Part shown: positions 1-11,146 of the stretch, piece after piece
Layout of the letters: each line of letters starts with the position of its first letter
Numbering within the stretch: position 1 is the stretch's first letter
Assembly (NCBI GenBank): GCA_024803745.1
Contig: JANJXV010000017.1
Location: 1,819,001 to 1,883,000 of the forward strand
DNA from: Megascapheus bottae
Lineage: Eukaryota; Chordata; Mammalia; Rodentia; Geomyidae
Reading direction: 5' to 3'
DNA length: 64,000 nucleotides
The notes under the pieces: generated by a model
Seen by the model: only the letters and a program-made list of their open reading frames with translations
The model's database searches: none
What the model was told of the DNA's origin: nothing
Translations under genes and position numbers: made by a program

Positions 1-1054
1 ATCCAAAGTCTCAGGAAATTGCTGTTGTTCTATCTACCCAGTGTCCAAAGGCAAGCCCATTCATATGGAAAGGACAACCCACTGTGCCCCGATGGCATCA
101 GAGGTCTGGTCTTAGATGTTCTTGGCTGAAATTTTGGTCTGGGTTTTGTCACTGATTTACTGACCAGCCTGGACAAATTTCTTATCGCCTTTGTTTTTGT
201 TTGTCCCGTGACAGTTTATGAGGAGTAAAATTGATCTGTCATGGAATAAATCAGAGAATGTTATTAGTTAATGCTAATCCTTAGTACTTCAAATGTTAAA
301 TCTCAGTCTTATTATTTAGAGGCTTAACTAGGACTAATTACCTCCTAGTTTTACTAGCCCTATGTAATAAACAAGCCTCCTGCACATTTTATGTGAACAT
401 TGGTTTTCTGAAAGGACTAAAGTTGGAGGAGTACAAAATGAAATACATGCTAAATTTTATTTGTTCTTAAATAATTCTCCACAATTTAGGTAAGCTCCTA
501 GTAGTTAAATTGCTAAAAAGAAAGCTTTTACATTAAAAGAACAAATCTCTAAGTGACAATTATTTGTCTGTGTTCTTAGCATTTACGAGTCTCAGTAAAC
601 AGCCAATACATTTATATCCTCCCATTACCTTTGGTCGTAAACTTCCCTAAAGAAAATGAATAATTATGTTTCCTGACTGTATAATGAGCATGAATAATTG
701 GCATGCTGAAATTCTTGGTGGCCCACTGTATGACTGGGGCAAGAATCTGCTAGTGATGAGCTGCTTTCAAGATATTGCCCAAAAGAGTTCCCCTGATAAG
801 ACAGATGTTCATGATCCATGCTGTTCACACAGATGTCTTCTCTGGAATTTCCCAACTTTCAGGGTTTCTTAAGAAGTTGTATCTCCCTGGCACAGAGCTG
901 TGGGAATGGCTAAGAGTCTTGGCAGAGCCCTTGGCAGAGGTATGTCAGCCTCATGGTACAGATGTAAGATCCCAGTTCCACTGCAGTATGCTCTCAGATT
1001 AACAATTGAGGCTCATCTTAGCTAAACCTGGTTAAGTAAACTTCAATGACTAAA
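1..1054. other. unassigned upstream flank
   Basis: Unique AT-rich DNA with no supported gene, SINE or long simple repeat. Short open frames near 660-1000 overlap on both strands and look like chance. Confidence 0.6.
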
Positions 1055-1130
1055 CATACCCTGCATTTTACACACAAGGTAAACTGAGGTGAATCTATCT
1101 CATTGTGTCATCCACTCACAGCCAAAATTC
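1055..1130 (-). mobile_element. MIR-like remnant
   Basis: The block around TTTTACACACAAGGTAAACT followed by GAGG resembles the reverse complement of the MIR core region (fraying copy of ...TTTACAGATGAGGAAACTGAGG). Old and diverged. Confidence 0.35.
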
Positions 1131-1820
1131 CCTGACAGGTTCCAACTTTGGGATTTTTAATCTGAAGTAGCTTCCTTGGGGTAGGAAGATGACATGTGTA
1201 TCTTACAGCACAAGGAATACAACACAAGAGAGAAAGAGGAAAATTAGAAGAAAGTATTTTCCTTTGCAGAAACTACACATTTTCCTCTGTAGTGTATGAA
1301 GAGGCTTTGCTGTTCTTTCCACTGGGAGCAGAAAACACATCTATGTAACTTCTCACTATTAGAAACTTGTAACTAGTCATCTGTTAGTTACAAGAAACTG
1401 CTAGATGCTTGTTTTTTCTTGCGCTGACTGTCTATGAGTCTAAGAGTGTGTTAGTTGGCACCTGTATATAGGGCTTTGTCTGGTGTCTCACAAGTGAACC
1501 TTTCAGATACCAGGGACAATCTGGAAATTTCTCATTTTAGATAGAGCATTCCAGACAGTACTTCCCTATATGCACTACCAGAAAAAAAAGGTATATTCCC
1601 CCACTCCCATACTAACAGGAAACATGCAGCATTAATCTTTAGCAAAAGCGCATTCCTCAGTACTGTATGGACTCCTATCAAGAACATGCTGTGGCTGAAG
1701 GCTCTCTAGGGAAAATTACTCAGTTTGAGTGTAAAGATAATTGAAAATATTAACCATTGATAGTTGTTATTAATTTTGGAGTTTCTACCTAATTTTCCAT
1801 ATCCCCTGAAAGTCCTGTAA
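1131..1820. other. unassigned upstream flank
   Basis: No gene or recognisable repeat seen. Confidence 0.55.
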
Positions 1821-1836
1821 TTTATCTTGTAATTCT

Positions 1837-2033
1837 TTTTTTTTTTTTGCCAGTCCTGGGCTTCAGCTCAGGGCCTGAGCACTGTCCTTGGACTTCCTCA
1901 AGGCTAGAGCTCTACCACTTGAGCCTCAGCACCACTTCCGGCTTTTGTGCTATGTATGTGGTACTGAGGAATCGAACCCGGTGTTTGTGCATGCTAGGCA
2001 GGCACTCTACCACTAGATCAAACACCTGGCTCC
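1837..2033 (-). mobile_element. IDL-Geo SINE, full length
   Basis: Read on the minus strand it starts with the tRNA-Ala/ID-like monomer (A-box, then GGGTTCGATTCC-type B-box), followed by the Geo monomer and an A-tail (T-run 1837-1848 on plus). It is flanked by perfect 16-bp duplications TTTATCTTGTAATTCT at 1821-1836 and 2034-2049, so it is a fairly recent insertion. Confidence 0.92.
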
Positions 2034-2049
2034 TTTATCTTGTAATTCT

Positions 2050-3100
2050 ACTCAGTATTCTCTCAGCTTGGATGTCACTAGGTCTATTCCCCCTCTCCAC
2101 ACAGTGGGGACAGCCAGTATGGTCAATTTACATCATGCTATTTCCATACTACTTGTTTGGCCATCAGTCACTGGAAGCTGACATGGTGGGTTTTAGTTTT
2201 AATTTCAGAAAAGTGTGTTCTTGCTTATTTGACAAAACAACCACTCCATTTTGTCTCTTGCCATCACTGGCTTTGGAGCTCTCCAGTGTGACAGAACAGC
2301 CCAGGCACTGGCGTTGGCACTGCTGAATACAATGTCGTGCATGAGAAGGATTGCCACACCCCTGGCTCCATCATCTGGGAAGTGGTTCAAGGACCTACAA
2401 GAAGCAGAATAGTCATTGTCTAGAAATATATGGGGAGTCATAGTGATCAACTAGAAAAAAAACCCTAATCCTTAGGATCTTGCAAACAAGCTCTCAGAAA
2501 TGCCTTGATATTAAAAAAAAAAGCAGAAAAGTATATAAGTAAAATATACCAAGATAGAACTAGACGTTGAAAAAAATCACAAAAATCTTGGGCATTATGC
2601 AAGTTTATTTTAATCTTATCAAACATATATCCCTTGCCACAGGTAACTGAACATTTTATTAAATGAACATTTGGGTGAGGAACTTTAAATGACAGTTTTT
2701 GCCATAATTTTGTTATCAGATTAGACTTAAAAGACATTCTTAAACTTTTCTAACATTGATGATGAACTCAGATAAGGAGAAAACAATACTTTGAGAGTAT
2801 ACAGACATTTTATATTCATTATTGGCATTTTTGGTCATTTTCGTTTGTTTTCTTTTTGTGTCATTACTAGGGTTTTAACAGAAGGCTCTACCTATTTTCT
2901 TTCTTGCTTAACTTGTTCGCTCAGTGATGCTGCTCAATCCCTTGAGCCAAATATCCACATCTGGCATCATTTTGGGGGTAACTGGAGATAGAAGACTCTT
3001 GGATTTATCTGTCCAAGCTAACAACCTTGATCCTAAGCTATCAGCATCCTGGGTAACTAGGATGAGGGCATGAGCTACTGAGACTATTTTATTTTATTTT
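2050..3100. other. unassigned upstream flank
   Basis: No gene seen; unique sequence with short A-runs near 2454 and 2513. Confidence 0.55.
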
Positions 3101-3111
3101 ATTTATATTTG

Positions 3112-3333
3112 TCAGGTGTGGGGCTTGAACTCTGGGCTTGAGTGCTGTCCTTGGGCTCTTTAATTCAAAGCTAGCCCTCTACAACTTTGAGCCACAGTGC
3201 TACTTCCAGTTTTCTGGTGGTTAATTGGACTTTTGTGGACATTTGTGCCAGGGCTGGCTTTGAATCATGATCCTCAGATGTCAGTCTCCTGAGTAGCTAG
3301 GATTATAGATGTGAGCCATGGACAACCAGCTAC
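3112..3333 (-). mobile_element. B1-headed Geo SINE (B1-Geo)
   Basis: Minus-strand copy: a 7SL/B1-like head (its reverse complement ends in GTAGCTAGGATTATAGATGT) and a Geo right half near the T-rich tail at 3090-3115. Moderately diverged. Confidence 0.8.
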
Positions 3334-3840
3334 TGCTGGCCTTTTAACTGTATCTTCTAGTAAAAAATAAAATCTATATTTTCAAATACTCTTACCTAAA
3401 GTTTTCTTTTAAATAGTATATTTTATTTTAGGTGACAGATTATAATTTTACTTTTAAGACAAGTTTGAATGTGCCAAAACATAGAAAAAGAAAAGTAAAA
3501 CCATCCATTGCTCAACCAGCCAGAAAAATTCACTGCTGCTATTTTGGTATAGAACTAATTGTTTGTCTGTTTATATTTTATACTTGGAATCCTATTACAT
3601 ACATAATGTATTTTTTACACTTTGTTATTCAATCTGAATACATTGCTAAAATGTTTTCTAAATATCATTTTAATGGTTCAGTCATAATCTACATTGTGAT
3701 ATATTTAATCAGTGTACTAGAGTTGGACATTCAGATTTTTCCAACAGTTTCCTTTTAAAATGTGAACCTGATGATCTGCTGAGATCTCTAGAACTGAAAT
3801 TGCTGGGTGAAAAAAAGAAAAAAAAAGGTTATTTAAGGCC
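3334..3840. other. unassigned AT-rich stretch
   Basis: Very AT-rich unique sequence. The open frame at 3432-3758 has no recognisable domain and no sign of selection. Confidence 0.5.
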
Positions 3841-3864
3841 ACACACACACACACACACACACAC
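3841..3864 (+). repeat. (AC)12 microsatellite
   Basis: Twelve uninterrupted AC units. Confidence 0.95.
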
Positions 3865-3985
3865 TGTCAAAAATTTTAAATTTAGACATCTTTTAGGAAT
3901 ATATGAACTTCAATCTAATTAATTTTCTTAGCTTCCAAATTTCCTTTTAATACATTAACCTGTTGAGTTAGGATTCTTGAGTGAC

Positions 3986-4050
3986 TGTGTGTGTACATGT
4001 GTGCATATATGCGAGAGAGATAGAGAGTGTGTGTGCGCGGGTGTGTGTAT
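3986..4050 (+). repeat. mixed (TG)/(GA) simple repeat
   Basis: Imperfect TG, AT and GA dinucleotide runs with a short GCGCG step. Confidence 0.7.
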
Positions 4051-4530
4051 TGAGAAAGGGAGGAGGAGGTATGAAGGTTACAGGGATAGCTAGTTGGAGA
4101 ACACAGCTGGGAAACACGTAAGGAGTCTGCAAACACTGGGGAGGAAACTGAGAGTAATTCTTGCCTGAAAATGGAGTTGGGATGTGAAGCAGAAATCCTC
4201 CTTCCTTGTCAGGTTTTGAAGTCTTTCAGCTGATTTGGATGAGGCCCAAGTTTGAAGGACAATCTGTTTTACTCAAATCTATAAACATACCTCCCCAAAA
4301 TGTCCATATCTATGTGTGCCACTAAATAACTGAGCTCCACAGCCCCGCCAGAAAATGACAAGCCATCTATCTGTGGGCCTGATCAGATGGTACTGAATGG
4401 TGGAGACCATGTTCTTGCTTTCTAGTTTCCTTTCTATGAAAGCACAGCTGATTTATTTAGGACTTTTCTATAAGCTATAAGTTACCCTTTAAATATGAGG
4501 ATTATCTTATTCAATTTGGAATAAAAGTTA
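4051..4530. other. unassigned upstream flank
   Basis: No gene or clear repeat seen. Confidence 0.5.
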
Positions 4531-4710
4531 TCCATTAAATGCTGAGGAAGCAGCCTGAGTTTGGGTTCAATACAAGCACACATCAGAAATAGTCCCCTAT
4601 CGCGAGAGAACATGATTAGATACATTAAATTTGTCCCCTCTCAGTTTCCTCAGCTGTAAAGTCATAACCATGAGGTGATTTGAGATTTTAACATGGAAAC
4701 AGAGGTTCCT
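4530..4710 (+). mobile_element. MIR-like remnant
   Basis: CTCAGTTTCCTCAGCTGTAA at 4640-4659 resembles the MIR core (CTCAGTTTCCTCATCTGTAA). The ends are uncertain. Confidence 0.4.
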
Positions 4711-5080
4711 AATTCAGTATCTATGTGGTAGATCCTCTGTATCATAGTTCATTTCTTCCTTGTCTGGGTCTATTTGAGCTGTTAAAAAAGAATCACCATA
4801 GACTAGGTGACAAACAACAGATAATTATTTCTCACACATACAGAACTGCAGCGTTGTGGTAGCAATCTCAGGACTGGTGAAGGGCCAGTTTTAAGGTAGC
4901 AGAGTTGTCTTCTCTGCAGATGGTGAGGGAATAGGAACATCACCAGATCTCTTCTCATATCTGCTCTTATTCTGATGAACAAGGGCTCTACCTTCACACA
5001 TTTCTCCCAAATATCTCACTATACTGTCACACTGAGTTTAAGATTTTAACACATGGGAAGAGACACAAACATTCAGTCTA

Positions 5081-5310
5081 AACCAGGCACTGGTGACTCA
5101 CATTTGTAACCCAAGCTACTCAGGAAACTGAGATCTAGTCCTAGCAAGAAAATCTTTGATACAATTATCTACAATTAACTACCAAACAAAGGTTGGAAAG
5201 GGATGTGTGGCTCAAGTGGTAGAACACTAGCCTTGAGGGAAAAAAAAAGAGCCAAGGAAGAGAGCCGAGAGCCCCAGCCCCTAGTTCAAGTCCTCGTAAC
5301 AGAAAACAGA
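5081..5310 (+). mobile_element. B1-Geo SINE
   Basis: Head with the 7SL-type CCAAGCTACTCAGGAAACTG block; Geo half with GTGGCTCAAGTGGTAGAACA and a TAGTTCAAGTCC B-box-like end. Confidence 0.85.
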
Positions 5311-5450
5311 ACATAAAGACTAATATGTTCCTTCACATTCTTTCTTAGTTCTCAACTCAAAAGGGTGCATTTACTAGTACAGAAAAAAAAGACAGAAAAG
5401 AAAAGCTTTCTCTCCTCTGAATGCTCAGCATTGGAGAACTTCATAAAAAT

Positions 5451-5457
5451 TGTGTGT

Positions 5458-5500
<43 letters not shown>
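5451..5500 (+). repeat. (TG)n microsatellite
   Basis: About 50 bases of TG with one AC interruption. It adjoins the 3' end of the next SINE, so it is probably its expanded (CA)n tail. Confidence 0.95.
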
Positions 5501-5502
<2 letters not shown>

Positions 5503-5503
<1 letters not shown>

Positions 5504-5720
5504 GTTCTTGAACTCAAAGCTTTATGCTTTCATTTGGCTTTTTTTTTTTTTTTTTGCTCATGGCTGGAACTTACCTACCTGAGTCACTGCTTTACTTCTG
5601 TCTTTTGGCTGGTTAATTGGAGATAAGGGTACCTTTTTTTTTTTTGCCTTTGCTCACTTCCTCAAATCTCAACTTCCTGAGTAGCTAGTATTACAGGCAT
5701 GAACATTAACACCTGATTGG
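5503..5720 (-). mobile_element. B1-Geo SINE
   Basis: Minus-strand dimer: Geo half (CTTGAACTCAAAGC...), internal T-runs at 5540-5557 and 5633-5644, then the head ending in GAGTAGCTAGTATTACAGGC. Diverged. Confidence 0.75.
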
Positions 5721-6869
5721 AAAACATCTTTTGTAATGCCCAATATTCCCTTTGTCAAGTTTACCAAAAGTATACACTGATCAACAATAGAAAAGTGTGA
5801 TGATCTTATCTAGAAGCCCATGTGTATTTATTTCCATTTATTTGCATGTATTTATCTCTTACTTATTGAATACATATTAAATTGCAAAGACTTCTGTGGG
5901 CTGGTTATAATGTGAATAGGATAGATTCCCTTCCTGTGAAGCTAGTGAGACATACTCAAAGCAAGCAAAAACAAAGTATCAATCAAACTACAGGGGACTG
6001 CTGCTGTGTTAGTTGTGGGAGGATGGGCTATTCTGTGGTAAGAATAATCACTGATATAAACATTTTTCTGATGAGGCAATGTCCATTCCAGGCTTATCTA
6101 TGGTAAGTGTCCTCAGTCTTCCATGATGGTCCATAGTACACCAGCACAGCTTTCTCCAGGGTGGAACAAGACACCAGCAGCTGAATGCTTGCCTCCGTAT
6201 CCTGAAGGTTTCATATGCTACCAGTTGTAGCAAGTTCCAAGCACTCTCTACTTCTATGGAGTGGGGAAGTGGAAGCCTTGGTACTCCACATGAAGTACTA
6301 TAAAGAAAAAATAAAGAGACAATGGTAACAGAAGCAAATATAAACAGAAACTTCCACATATATTGTTATGTAAATCTATAACAAAACAGAAACATCAGAA
6401 AAAACAGTGAATATGAAAAAGAAATTGTTAATACAGCTGGTTACACATTGTGACAAATTAGGTATTTACAAGGTTACGGTCACTGAGGAATGTCTGACGT
6501 TCAGCAAATAAGTGTAGCTGAGAATAAGGCAGATGCCATTAATTTTTCAGCACTCATTACAACTTCCTTGGCTGTGAACATGCTTATTAGTATTAAAGTC
6601 TTCTCTACCATAGTAACTTCCTCAAAATTCTAATTGTATGATGAGTTTAGCCCGAGACTTGAAATCGTCTTCTATGGCTAAAAAATTCTACTAATTTTGT
6701 TTTTTGAGAAGAGTCCTAGAGCTTCATGCTTGGTATGTAAGCACATATCTACACATCTTTTTGCTTCAGTTGTTTCCTATATAAAGTCTCTTGTTTTTGC
6801 CCAAGGTTGGCCTAAATAGTGATTTTCTTACCAATGGCTTATCGAGGAACTAAGTGCAGATCACTGTGT
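5721..6869. other. unassigned upstream flank
   Basis: No gene seen. The open frame at 6048-6359 (minus) has no recognisable domain and no homology I can name. Confidence 0.5.
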
Positions 6870-6985
6870 TTGCTTTATTTATTGAGATGGATTATCCTAT
6901 GTTTTTGCTCTGGTGGACTTGAACTATCATCCTGATCTCTGCCTTCCAGATAGCTAGGATCATAGGCGTGAGCCAGTTCTGGCTT
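6870..6985 (-). mobile_element. B1/7SL-type monomer remnant
   Basis: Reverse complement of a 7SL-derived head: GATAGCTAGGATCATAGGCG followed by TGAGCC. No Geo half is attached. Confidence 0.6.
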
Positions 6986-7319
6986 AAATTTAAACAGACA
7001 TGCTGTATCTGTTGAGTTTTTCCTCATTTGTCTAGGATGTTTCCCTAAACCATTAATCAGTGTTCAGAAGAAAAATGTTCATGGAACAAGGTGTCCTTGG
7101 TCAAATTTTTTTTTAAATAGCTTTACATGTAATGTCCATCCCGTTGACAAGTGCTATATAAAGAGATATTTCACCAATTTGAATGAAAAGAGTAGGAAAA
7201 TGTCCAGATTAGTTTTTTAAAAAATAGTCAGTGGCATATTTGTCCTTTCTGATGGTCAAATAATGCACTTACTTTCCAAAATACAGTACTAGAACTCTAA
7301 CTTTCCCTTGCATGTTTGT

Positions 7320-7465
7320 GGTTCTTTCTTCCTTCCTTCCTTCCTTCCTTTCTTCCTTTCTTTCTTTCTTTCTTTCTCTCTTTCTTTCTTTCTTTCTTTC
7401 TTTCTTCCTTTTTTCTTTCTTTCTTTCTTCCTTTCCTCCTTCCTTCCTTCCTTTTTCTTTTCTTT
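7320..7465 (+). repeat. (CTTT/CCTT)n pyrimidine repeat
   Basis: About 145 bases of C/T, the expanded A-rich tail of the minus-strand SINE that follows. It generates spurious Lys/Glu/Arg-rich and Phe/Leu/Ser-rich frames. Confidence 0.95.
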
Positions 7466-7652
7466 GTGGCCAGTCCTGGGACTTGAGCTCAGGACATGAG
7501 CAGAGTTCTTTGGCTTTCTTAAGGTTAGAGCTCTACCACTTGAGCCACAGCAGCACTTCTGGCTTTTTCTATGTATGTGGTACCAAGGAATCGAACCCCA
7601 GTCTTCATGTGTGCTAGGCAAGCACTCTACCACTAGGGCAAACGTCCAGCTC
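7466..7652 (-). mobile_element. IDL-Geo SINE
   Basis: Full dimer on minus: Geo half next to the tail, then the linker TTTCTATGTATGTGGTACCA and the ID-like monomer with a GAATCGAACCCC B-box complement. Confidence 0.9.
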
Positions 7653-9083
7653 ATGTTGTTTTTTTTTTTCACTAAGTCTGTATAATTTTAAAAAAAGATC
7701 ATCCACAGAATCCAGCTTTGCTTTTTGAGGAAAGTTCAAGGGCAAACCAAAAGAGGGTTTCTATTTGTCCCCACTGACTCTATTTCAGCATCATCACTCC
7801 CCACAGTGTCTGGGGAAATCTCAGTCCTCTCCATCAAGGGCATATCTTCAGTGATTGCCTCTTCTGGCCAGGCTGGTCACCCATGCCTTAGATGCCATTT
7901 GCTGCTCCAGTGTCTGTACAAAATGTGTTCCTTAGTTGGCAAATGGGGCCCAGCTGCCTTCTGATTTGGTGAGTGCCTTAAACCAGTCACCTCCTTCCTT
8001 AGCTTGATCATCTAAATGGAAAATACTACTGTTCCAACAGAGCAGAAATGATAGAGAAACGATTTCTGACATGAGTATCTTGCTTTCTGAATTGCCACAG
8101 CTACTAGTGCTGCTGAAAGGAAAGAATAAGATAGAATAAAATGTGATAAGTAAGAACACAGACTTTACAATTCTTACAAGTGGTAAATGTGCTTTGTGTT
8201 ACTTAAGAAAAGCTTTAAATGGGCAATGAGTATTGTTAGGCTAATGACAATTGATGCCCAGAACATTACAATAATCCAATGGAATAGAATAGCATCTTGG
8301 AAAGTGGCAATTTGTGTAAAAATTGCTGATAGCTTCGACACATGCTGAGAACTTTACATATAAGTGGGCTAGAGCTTTGGCTGCAGAGTTATTTATTTGG
8401 CCTTTCATTTGTAAATAAGAAAGCATTTTTTTTTCCCTTCAGGGAGGTTCAGGCCAGTTATTTCTATAAAACTACCAATGTCTATGACAGCTCTTAGCCT
8501 GTGAGGGAACACAACAATTCATTTAGGATGCCAGCCTTCTATAGGATGTCTGGATCTCAGGTTAGAGTAATTAGATGGAGACCTTGTTTACCTTTCCGCA
8601 TCAAATTGTTACCCTGCTTGCATGATCTGGTCCCAGATTCCTTCCCCAACCACAGGCCAGCCTCATTTTATGGACTTTACCTGTCGCCAGCATTATTTTA
8701 GTCTATGGGCCCAAGCTAGCATAGGTTTTCGGAGAAGACATTGTCTACTGGGATTCATAATGGTCACAGGCATTTCCCTTAAGAACAGGTTGGTAGTTGT
8801 TTAGCAAAAGGACATAGTAAAGCAGTTTTGGGTACCTCGTGGAGTTATATCTCTGTAGACCTTCATCATAACTTGGTGTTTGGGACACTGACATTGGAGG
8901 GATGAAGGGATAGAGACAGATGCACGCAGCAGAGGCCAAACTGAAGCCCAGGTGGGCTGGGTGGTAGCCAAGGCTTTCCCTATAAGCACTCCGATATTTC
9001 ATCATTACCTGCATTCCAAGGCTCAGCTCACACTCTCTCTCTGACCTCAAAGCAATTGTTAGAGAATATGTGCCTGCCCACAA

Positions 9084-9084
<1 letters not shown>
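7653..9084. other. unassigned upstream flank
   Basis: Unique sequence with several short overlapping open frames (7725-8159, 8501-9083), none with a recognisable domain. Confidence 0.5.

Positions 9085-9148
<64 letters not shown>
9085..9148 (+). repeat. (TG)32 microsatellite
   Basis: Sixty-four bases of uninterrupted TG next to the 3' end of a minus-strand SINE. Confidence 0.97.
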
Positions 9149-9150
<2 letters not shown>

Positions 9151-9305
9151 AGTATTGGGGCTTGAATTCATGGCTATCTGCTCTCACTAGGCTTTTACAT
9201 TTAAGAGTTTCATAGGATTTTCCTGTCTAGGCTGGCTTCAAACCAGGTTCCTCTCAATCTCAGCTTCATAAGTAAGTAAGAGTTACAGGGGAAGCCACCT
9301 GTGCC
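9149..9305 (-). mobile_element. B1-Geo SINE, Geo half shortened
   Basis: Starts GCTAGTATTGGGGCTTGAAT, the Geo 3' end complement, then a B1-type head. The middle of the Geo half is missing. Confidence 0.65.
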
Positions 9306-9336
9306 TCATTTGGCCCCCTTTTAAAAAGTACAGTGC

Positions 9337-9535
9337 AGGGGCTGGGAGTTTGGCCTAGTGGTAGAGTGCTTGCCTAGCATGCACAAAGGCCTGGGTTCAA
9401 TTCCTCGGTACCACATACATAGAAAAAAGCCGGAAGTGGTGCTGAGGCTCAAGTGGTAGAGCTCTAGCCTTGAGAAAGCCCAAGGACAGTGCTCAGGCCC
9501 TGAGCTCAAGCCTAGGACTGGGAAAAAAAAAAAAA
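9337..9535 (+). mobile_element. IDL-Geo SINE, full length, recent
   Basis: Clean dimer: ID-like A-box with GTGGTAGAG at 9358-9366, B-box GGTTCAATTCC at 9394-9404, then the Geo half with a second GTGGTAGAG at 9453-9461 and GCTCAAGCC at 9504-9512, then an A-tail. Flanked by AAGTACAGTGC duplications at 9326-9336 and 9535-9545. Confidence 0.95.
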
Positions 9536-9545
9536 AGTACAGTGC

Positions 9546-10251
9546 CTATGCTTCTGTTTCTCCTTACTATGCCTTATATTTCCTTAAAGCACCAAACATC
9601 TGATGTGATTCTATGTATCCATTTATTCCTTTGCTGATTCCTGTCCCCATCTCACCTCCCCCTCCCAGAAGGAAGGAATTGCCTGTAACCCTTGTGTAGC
9701 TGTTTCTGGTATTTAGCTTACCTCCTGACCAGGTCAAAAACTAAAGCAAAGGTCTAAGTTGGGTTATAATTACTGGTCATACTTACTATATTTTGTTCTC
9801 CAACTATTTGTGGAATATTCCTTTTGTGTTTGCCTTGCAGTAGTATTTTTGGAAATAGGAAGGTGGACAAAAATGACATGGTCTGCACTTGTAAGGGTTA
9901 AGAACATCAGTGAAGAAAGAAGCAATCAATGGGGCTGATACATTAAGGTAAACAATCTATGAACTACCACAGCACGCATGTTTAAGAAAAGCTACTCTTA
10001 AAATGGTTCCCAGGCTGAGCCTGAAAGCATAGGTGCCCATGAGAGAACTGGGACAGAGGAAAGGTCTTGTAGTAGCTCCCTATGACTCAGGAGAAGAGGG
10101 AACAGACTTAAAAGTCTGACACTGAAGCAGAAAGCTGGGAGCAGTCAGGTTGTACTTGTGATGCCTCTGGAGGGTTTTTAAATCAATGCCATTTTTTCAT
10201 ATCTGATTCAGTTTAATAGCTTTAGCCAAGTAAGTTGAGTAAGTTGGCACC
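9546..10251. other. unassigned upstream flank
   Basis: No gene or clear repeat seen. Confidence 0.5.
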
Positions 10252-10524
10252 TTTTCTTTTCTTTTCTTTTTATTTGGAGCCAGTCCTGGGGTTTGAACTT
10301 GGGCCATGGTTGAACTCCAAAGCCTGGGTGCTGTCCCTGGGTTTATTTTGCTGAAGACTAGCACTCTACCATTTGACTTCCAGTAGCACTTTCTGCTTCT
10401 TTGTTGATCAATGAGAGATAAGAGGCTCACAGACTTTCCTGCCTGAGCGGACTTCGAACTTCAAATCTCAGGCCTTAACTTGCTGAGTAGCTAGAAAAAC
10501 AAGTGTGAGCCTCTGGCCCTCAGC
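10252..10524 (-). mobile_element. B1-Geo SINE
   Basis: T-rich tail (10253-10270), Geo half with GCCAGTCCTGGGGTTTGAAC, then the head ending in TGCTGAGTAGCTAG. Contains an internal insertion of about 20 bases in the Geo half. Confidence 0.8.
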
Positions 10525-10533
10525 CAAACATTT

Positions 10534-10590
10534 CCATTGTATAGATGGGGCAACTGAGTCCAGATAGATCACATTTCCAACTTAGGTGGA
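10534..10590 (-). mobile_element. MIR-like remnant
   Basis: ATAGATGGGGCAACTGAGTC resembles the reverse complement of the MIR core. Short and uncertain. Confidence 0.3.
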
Positions 10591-11059
10591 GTGAACTGAA
10601 TGTTCTCCATTGTAAGGTTGTGATGATTCCTGACACCAGCCTTCCCACTGTCTGCCCTCTTTCTCCCTCCTTTTTCCCCTTCCTATCTTCTTTCTTTCCT
10701 TGTTTCCTTCCTCCTGGTTGTTATTCTTGTCAAAATGCAAACATAAAACTTATTTACCAAGGATCCTTATCTTTCTCCAAGAAACATACCAGCTCATGGC
10801 TCACACACAGGCTCCAAAGACAAAACAAAACAACAAATCAACAACCACCAACAACAAAAACCAGTTTGCCTGAGCCCAAGCCAGCTGCTTCTGGGGTGAT
10901 GGTGGGTGAGCAGCATGTGTGCACTAAGCCCCAATTTTCCATCCTTCCTTACTGGGAAGTTGGATCTGTCCCAGGAACCTTTCTTTTATCTGAGAAAGGA
11001 CTCTAGAGAAAAGAGCTGCCTTGAGAAAGTAAAGAGGTGCTCACTGGCTGGCTGGGCCA
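10591..11059. other. unassigned upstream flank
   Basis: C/T-rich near 10660-10715 and A/C-rich near 10815-10860. The overlapping open frames 10545-11006 and 10906-11169 have no recognisable domain. Confidence 0.45.
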
Positions 11060-11124
11060 GGCTGGGCTGCAGAGTGCCTGCCCACGCTCCGCTCCGGGCA
11101 TGCGTGAGCACTGGCTGCAAAACA

Positions 11125-11146
11125 CAGCTGGCACGGCTAATTTTAG
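11125..11146 (+). promoter_or_regulatory. E-box plus MEF2-type site
   Basis: CAGCTG at 11125-11130 is followed six bases later by CTAATTTTAG at 11137-11146, a full match to the MEF2 consensus YTAWWWWTAR. Paired E-box and MEF2 sites are typical of muscle and mesenchymal control elements. Function here is inference. Confidence 0.35.

Noticed and set aside
1847..2326. Open frame of 159 codons on plus
   Set aside because: Its first half is the antisense of an IDL-Geo SINE; the same peptide pattern (SSGPEHCPWTSSRLELYHLS) recurs at 9321, 27649, 29898 and 54109.
7289..7672. Lys/Glu/Arg-rich open frame of 127 codons (minus)
   Set aside because: It reads through an IDL-Geo SINE and its expanded tail.
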